From NCBI GenBank assembly GCA_928212115.1, contig CAKMRJ010000001.1, positions 370,167,564 through 370,231,563 of the forward strand: a DNA stretch of 64,000 bases. The letters run 5' to 3'. The notes beneath the pieces are model-generated. The model did not search any database, was not told where the DNA came from, and saw only the letters and a list, made by a program, of their open reading frames with translations. Below are positions 57,847 through 64,000 of the stretch, piece after piece. The position numbers and the translations under genes are program-made. Source of the stretch: Lactuca virosa (lineage: Eukaryota > Streptophyta > Magnoliopsida > Asterales > Asteraceae). Each line of letters begins with the position of its first letter. Position 1 is the stretch's first letter.

Positions 57847-59221
57847 AGTTTACAACATTTTAACCCTAAATCTTGATGTTCTTGATTATTGGGTAGTGAG
57901 ATCTCATAAAGTTTACAACTTTATGAGTCTCCAGGCCATTAAGGGCATTTGGTGCATTGGATCTAGATTATTAGTGAGCTTTGGTACCATGCATGGATCT
58001 TTAGGTCAAAAACCCTCATTTTGACCTATTAGAGTCCAAGGAATGCATTGGACATGCATGTCTAGAAAGTAAAGGATTTTATGTTGTTATAGGTTTCTAG
58101 AAACGTTTCTGGAAATGTGGATCTAAAAGTCTTCATGATTAAGTGCTTAATGAGTTAAGCCAAGTTATGTTTTGCCCTTTTTAGAATTAGGAAATGATAT
58201 ATATATCTCTTAGAGGTTCTAAATGGATAAAGTTGGAAACTTCATCCACTTGGACCTTAGAATGGACCAGATATGGGCTTTGGAGCCCCTGGGATCAAAG
58301 AAATCGACTTAGTCCATTAAGTTGTTGGGAGCCTAGTGCCCACAACGTGGCCTAGGCTGCCATGGCGTGGCAATTGGGCTAAGGCCCATTTGTTTTGGCA
58401 AATTGTGGACACAACGTGACGACCAGCTGGAGTTGACTTTGACCAAGTCTGCTTTAGGTCATTTGGGGTCTTTTGAGTAGTAGATTGAAGATTGGGTCCC
58501 TATTATACGTATAGGTGATCAGCAGAGGCAATATTTAGAGCAGTGATTCGTTCAACTATCTTTTCAGACTGTGAGGTGAGTTTTCCTCACTGTACTTGTA
58601 GGTCGAAGGCACCAATGCCGACCCACTAGGTTATGTATCCTAGTATATAGGATGTTGCTATGCGGTATTGATCTGTTAGATCTACATGATTATATGTTTG
58701 CTGGTTATATGTTTATCTGTTATACATGTCGACATAATGCGGTTGGTTTGAGGCAATACTGCTCTGTGCGGAAGCCAACAAACCTGGGAGTAAGCCACAC
58801 ATAAGCTGTGAGCCGGAAAGGCAAGACAAACTTATGTTGTGGGCTCGGGAGTAATCCAGACTTGAGCTGTGGGCCAGGTGGGTAAACCAGACTCATGCTG
58901 TGGACTTAGGGGTAATCCAGTCAGATGGTTGTGGACCCAGTATGCATGCTGTTATATGTTGTGTGGTGGTATTTTGGGGAAACTCACGAAGCTGTGGCTT
59001 ACGATTTAAGTGTTATGTTTTGGGTACTTATGATGATCAGGGCAAGACGAAGGCGTGATTGTACACATCTTTCGGTGATATGCTTTGAAGATTTTATGAT
59101 ACACTGATTTTGGGATATTTGTATTTGATACTTGGTTTCTTGTGACTTAAGTTTTGATTGAAACAATGATTTTATCTAATTTGAAAAATGAAAAATTTTA
59201 TTGTGATTTTGGGATGTTACA
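57847..59221 (+). repeat. LTR-E: 3' part of a gypsy LTR, probably the rest of LTR-D
   Basis: It has CCACGACGTGG-class motifs (about 58338-58362), a donor-like AG/GTGAGT (58574-58581), a minisatellite of about 30-bp units (58790-58935, CCAGACTCATGCTGTGGAC..) and the GGGATGTTACA end (59221). The expected ACTCACTAAG and TTTCAG are altered (ACTCACGAAG, TTTTGGGTAC). The palindrome class matches LTR-D, which lacks a 3' part, so the Co-Y cluster may sit within one LTR. Confidence 0.6.
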
Positions 59222-59531
59222 TATATTACCATATTAAATCATTTTTTTCGGTTTACCTGAAGTAGTTGGTCATACGAACTGAATGTGTACAGTTAAACAA
59301 GTTGAAGGGACAAATGTGGACGAAAAAAACCTCAGTGACCAAATGTTTACAAATCGAAAAGTATATTACCCTTTAAGTCATTATCCCTTTTAAAAATACA
59401 AAGGTAAAATATAAGCGACAGAACGAGAGTGCGAGAATTAATTTAATAGGAATTAGTTATTTAGTTATTTATAGTTTTAAACATAATACAATTGATTAAA
59501 ATAATAAGTTGAATAACATGATATTATATTA

Positions 59532-59581
<50 letters not shown>

Positions 59582-60105
59582 AAGAGTTCAATTGAGAAAA
59601 AAATGTTGAGAATTGAGAAAACAATCTCAACCACACATTTATTTTGCCGCAAAACACTTGGAGGTACCGCCGGAAATGGACAAGGGATACACGTGTGTTT
59701 TCAAACCAAACATGTATCTTTAAACTATGCTAATCATTACCTGAATATATACAAAAACATAGTTATTTTTATTTTTAATTTTATTTATTATTTTTAAGAA
59801 GCTATTTTTATTGAGAAATTAATTTAAATATATCAAAATTCATAATTTTTATTCTCTATAAATAGACATCTATATTGATATAATTTTAAAATAAAATAAA
59901 ATTTTTATTTTTTTATAATTTCAGTTCTCGTTATTAACAGGTGAATAAAAATGCATCATCTTTTTATTATAGTACATTCGTTATTCACTTCTGAATAAAA
60001 CGTATGCCTAATTTTTTTTACAGGTTAAGTATCATTTATATAAATATATCACGTAATAAAGTTTTCTTACCTAAAATATATTTTTTACATCATCTTTCGT
60101 TACAT
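59222..60105. other. unassigned AT-rich sequence
   Basis: The only stretch not attributable to an LTR element. No convincing ORF. It contains TCTCTATATATA..(TA)n..GAGAGAGAGAGAAAGAGTTCAATTGAGAA (about 59530-59605), a phrase reminiscent of 5' ends of some plant Helitrons, and TTATTCA..TGAATAA inverted motifs at about 59980-59997. I cannot identify a 3' CTRR end with hairpin, so it stays unclassified. Confidence 0.4.
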
Positions 60106-63100
60106 TGTAACACTTGGTTCAGGTACTATTCAATTTTCAGCATTTTAGGGTTTTTGACTGGAACTCGACGAGCTGGGGAACTCCAACTCGTTGTGTAGGA
60201 CTCGTTTTGGACGCGGGATTAAGGGCCTACTCCACGAGTTGGAAGGCCCCAACTCGACGAGTTGACGCTAGAAAGGAAAACCCTAATTTTAGGGTTTGCA
60301 CCCTATTTAAAGGCCTTAAGCCTCGTTCTTATCCTCCCTTACCGCCACCTTTATCCAGAGAAAACCCTAATTCGTGCTTTCTATCATTTAGAGTGTGTAT
60401 GAGTGAAAAGAGTGTCTTCATTGGTGCTTTCTTGAAGGAGCTTGGAGTTGGTATTGCTTAGTTGAAGGGAGAAGCTTTGGATCCGGGACTTCCTCTGTTG
60501 TGGCAGCCATATTAAGGTATAAAGTCGATACCTTGACCATTTATTTGATAAATCTCTTCATTGAGAAGTTTATGGCTTTTAGTAGCTTATTTTGGAATCA
60601 TTCTCGAATCTGAGCATGTCTTGAAGTTATGACTTCAGATCTATACATTTCATGGCCTTTTGAGACTTAAAGTTGGGATTTGACTTTTAGCGGTTCAACA
60701 TTTCTTGAGAGGTGAGTCTCCTCACCATACCAATAGGTCGAAGGCACCAAGGCCGGCCCATTCAGTTAGTTGTGATGATTATTGTGGAATCATTATGGAT
60801 ATGTGTAACGCTCGCAGATTCGGGCTAGTCAATTTAGAGACAATGAGCCTCAAAAATGACATTTTTGATATAAGATAACTTAGAATAAATAATCCTGACC
60901 AAGTTATAGTATATGTCACAAGGGTTCCGTACATATAAAGAACGCTGAAATCCGAGTTATAACAAAGAAGTTATGGTCCGTCGAAGTTTTACGGCAAAAC
61001 CGGCACGACACCGGGAGACGTAAATAGTGAATTTAAGATGGAGGACTTTTAGCCTTAGAAATCTAAACAAAGTTGTAGTATTACGTTAAACGAGAACATA
61101 CAAAAAAAGTACGCCCAAATCTGACTTCGTATGAGGAAGTTATGAATTTTCTAAGATTTGGCTTAGCAGTGCACAACCCGAAACTCGAATTTTAGATCGA
61201 GCGGTTTTTGGCCTACGCGACCTAAATGAGAATTGAATATCTCATTAATAGGAACTCAACGGTAAAAAGACGGACGAAAACAGAGTCCGTATGTAGAAGT
61301 TATGAATTTTACACGGACATTTAACAATATAATCTCCTCGTACTGTTAAATTTAAGATCGGTGGAGAATTAGCCGACGAAGTCAAAATGAAAGTTGTAGA
61401 TCTTATTTTTACCTACGCGTGGATATAAAGAACGTCAACAACGGAAGTCGTAAGTGAAAGTTACGGATTTTAGAAGTCGGAAGTGTGCTGTGGGAAAATG
61501 GGTGATGTGGCACAATCTTGGCCATTGCTTTCTCCCCAAGTCTTGCCACTAGATGGTGACATGTGGCACCAAGTTCAGCCATTTTCACCCTATAAATAGA
61601 ACCTCTCCCACCCTCATTTTCTTCACATCTTTCCCATTCTTTCTTCTCTTTACTCTCTCTCTAGAACCTCTCTCTAGCCCCGAAACCCCCCGAAAAGCCT
61701 AGGGAACTTCCCTAGCACGAGGCGGAAGCCCCGGAGTGCTCGACGGCTCCGAGAAGAAGAGCTTTTCGGCTCGGGAACGCTGCTTCAAGCAAATCCCGGT
61801 TTTCTATAAAACCCGCTGTAAGTGAGCTACGCCTACGCTATTTTTAATATAGCTTTTATTTAATTATAGTAACGTTATTAGGAACTTATAATAAGTACTT
61901 GGGCTATTATTATGGGTTATATAAGTATTGTTTAACGCTTATATAATAGTAATAATATCTAGACTATTAATTAGTCTCAGCGAATAATAGACTAAACTCT
62001 AGTGGTACTAATACTAGGTTTCGTCGAAGGAAATTATTTTTTTAAGAAGCGAAGCGCTGTCTGAGTTCGGAATCACCACCTTTTCAGGTGAGTGCATGGT
62101 CCCTTTCATCTTACACATAGATATGAAGTATTTTATATAAACTACGTGTTATGTGTGCATATTATCTGTATACTTGCTATCTATGCTGGATGAACGATTT
62201 TATACAAGCTTTATATGATTTAAACTGTATATGTATTTATATCTACGTAATATGTTGGGTAAAACATGGGTAGATGAAATATGAGTTGGATGGTGAGTTG
62301 AGAGGTGATATAGACCATGAGGTAAGGGTGAGAGGTGGACGATGTGACAAGCCTTGTTCCCAAATGTTGGCCCCGTCATCTAGCAGAGTATAGATGACAA
62401 CCACAGACTATTCTAGACAGTCCAGTGGAACACTAGCAGGCTCGCAACCTGTAGGTGTTGTGAACGATGTGTTCACCGGTGTACTCTAAAAACCCATTGA
62501 CATGTATTGCGAGTGGACTCTCGAAAACGATACTGTCAATAAACAAAATAACCTTAGCAGCTATGACCGAAGGACAATACCGGCAGCTGCGCCTCAAAGA
62601 GAATGTCACAATTCTGGCAGCTGCGCCTAAGTGATAGAATAGCAGCTGTGCTTGACAGCTGTGTCATTGAAAACGATGGACTTCGTACCTATTCCTTAGG
62701 ATTATCCTTAGGAATGAATGAATAAGAAATAGATGATTCTTAGGGTAGATCCTTAAGAGTAAAGAAGATAATGGGGATGGGTAATTGGGTTAACTATTTG
62801 TTGATTAAACATAATAATTATATTATTGTGGGTTGAAAACCCTATGTACTCACCAGGTTTCCCAACCTGACCCACTCAGTTTATTTATATCACAGGTATT
62901 GATATGAAGTCACATTACACTGAGAGAATAAGGAGATATAAATCACTAGTGATAATGAATGTAAGTTCTGTTTATGCTTATGTTTCTGTATTAACGATGA
63001 CATCCCGAATGTTTTAAAATGAATAAAAATACTTTTCTTCGGAAATGCTTTGATAACGTATTTATCATGTTTTACTGGGAACAAATTCCGCAACATTTTT

Positions 63101-63710
63101 ATTAAAAGAGGTACTCTGATTTTCATAAAGCATAAACAAAATCGGTCTTTTCTGGTCGTGAAAATGAGGATGTCACAATATGTCTAGTATGTGTGCATGT
63201 GAATGTGTTAGTACCTTATTGGTTAGATATACGAAGACCTCGGGGGCAGCCCGTGGAAGCTGGATATCAGACCATGTGGGGGAGCCCATGGCATTCCAGT
63301 TAAAGACCATGTAAGGGGAGCCCATGGCACATAGGTATAAGACCCTGGGGGAGCCCACGACATCCTGGAGTAAGACCCTGGAGGGAGTCCACGACATCCT
63401 TTTATGTTATATGCATGACCTATGTAGTATATATGTGATTATGTGGTTATGCGGGGTATGTTATGGGGAACTCACTAAGCATTAACTTACAGTTTGTTGG
63501 TTGTTTCAGGTACTTTAGGATCTAAGGGCAAGGGCCCGGCATGATTGCGCGGCGTGTACTCTCTGTCATTTTAGTGTGAACACTCTGATGTTTTGAATAA
63601 TTATTTGATGTCGTGGGTTTTTGGAAACAAATGTGATTGGAATGCTATATTTTATGAAAATGATTTTGTTATTGAAATGAAAAATTTTATTGAAAAAATG
63701 GGTTGTTACA
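60106..63710 (+). repeat. LTR-F: 5' LTR of a gypsy element running off the window
   Basis: Two parts, 60106-60803 and 63183-63710 (1226 bp without the insert). Starts TGTAACACTTGG, ends GGGTTGTTACA. ACTCG-CGAGT palindromes (60162-60264), TATTTAAAGG (about 60303-60312), AG/GTGAGT (60710-60717), about 50-bp repeats (CCATG..GGGGAGCCCATGGC, about 63236-63400), ACTCACTAAG (63470-63479), TTTCAG (63504-63509). The tail is close to LTR-A. Confidence 0.88.
60804..63177 (+). mobile_element. LTR-G: solo LTR nested in LTR-F (2374 bp)
   Basis: TGTAACGCTCGCAG..GATGTCACA with ATATG duplicated at 60799-60803 and 63178-63182. U3 has about four degenerate repeats of roughly 120 bp (60885-61490) sharing GAAGTTATGAATTTT, ..CCGTATG.. 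and AAAGTTGTAG. TATAAATA is at 61591-61598, followed by a pyrimidine-rich leader. A donor-like CAG/GTGAGT is at 62095-62103 and an acceptor-like CACAG at 62891-62895. Short GGCAGCTGCGCCT repeats lie at 62580-62665. No internal region, hence a solo LTR of another gypsy family. Confidence 0.92.
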
Positions 63711-64000
63711 AGTTGGTATCAGAGCCTTGGTTTGAGGGATTCGAGCACACTCTCGGGTGTGTCAGAACTCAAACTGAGGAAATGGTAAAACTATTTTTCA
63801 AAATCAAGTTAAAAACTTATTAAAACTAATTTCTTATAAGAAAAAGGGAGAGTGCAATGCGCGTAATCGGCTGAGTTCAAGTAAGTGTTTTCCACAATAT
63901 GTTAGTCATGCTATATTGATATTTGGAATGTGATAGTTGGATGGAACTTGTTATGTGTATGCTTTCAAAATTGTATACAGTTAGGATCTTATAGCCTTAG
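63711..64000 (+). other. gypsy leader, start of internal region
   Basis: Leader sequence after the primer-binding site. gag is expected beyond the window. No reliable ORF here. Confidence 0.7.
63713..63726 (+). other. primer-binding site of the LTR-F element
   Basis: TTGGTATCAGAGCC begins two bases after the LTR and matches initiator tRNA-Met. It shows that LTR-F is a 5' LTR. Confidence 0.9.

Noticed and set aside
58925..59107. ORF of about 60 codons near the end of LTR-E
   Set aside because: No recognisable motif; it lies in LTR sequence and similar ORFs arise by chance.

Overview
This window is repeat-dense plant nuclear DNA. Every protein remnant I recognise comes from Ty3/gypsy or Ty1/copia LTR retrotransposons, and I see no host gene, tRNA, rRNA or CRISPR array. 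The LTR vocabulary (GTACGC..GCGTAC and ACTCG[A/G]CGAGT palindromes, TGTAACA..TGTTACA gypsy ends, TGTTGGAT..CAACA copia ends, initiator-Met-type primer sites) suggests Asteraceae, probably lettuce or a close relative. That assignment is inference.

Layout. 1-3701: 3' half of a gypsy element (Gy-A), whose LTR abuts an older gypsy LTR fragment (LTR-B, to about 5260). 5261-13001: LTR-C tail with a 69-bp minisatellite, copia leader and LTR (Co-X, minus), gypsy integrase-to-LTR (Gy-D, plus) and a copia 3' half (Co-Y, minus). 13002-38305: a gypsy element (Gy-3) whose gag is split by two copia insertions with perfect target-site duplications. These are the young gag-only Co-T1 (13841-21431, GAAAC) and Co-C2 (22361-34050, TTTTC). 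Co-C2 gag holds two solo gypsy LTRs (LTR-I, ACGAG; LTR-H, CTTAC). Gy-3 ends with LTR-C at 36137-38305. 37707-44565 is a second, nearly identical copy of 5921-12779. 41830-57846 holds minus-strand Co-Y copies, which share LTRs and probably sit inside one Gy-D LTR whose second half is LTR-E (57847-59221). A 13-N gap at 53127-53139 is flanked on both sides by the same 4.9 kb, which looks like an unmerged contig overlap. 59222-60105 is the only stretch not assigned to an LTR element. 60106-63710 is the 5' LTR (LTR-F) of a gypsy element that runs off the window; it carries another solo LTR (LTR-G, ATATG).

The most interesting signal is RNA structure in the copia leaders. All four copia families carry stem-loops with a constant 15-nt loop containing GGCATCCC and stems that change on both sides together. 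They also carry paired hairpins that present a self-complementary GGTTAACC in a 9-nt loop, like a retroviral dimerisation kissing loop. The gag-only Co-T1 carries extra copies inside its otherwise non-coding body. A second signal is a splice-donor, minisatellite, branch-site, acceptor module found in most of the gypsy LTR types here.
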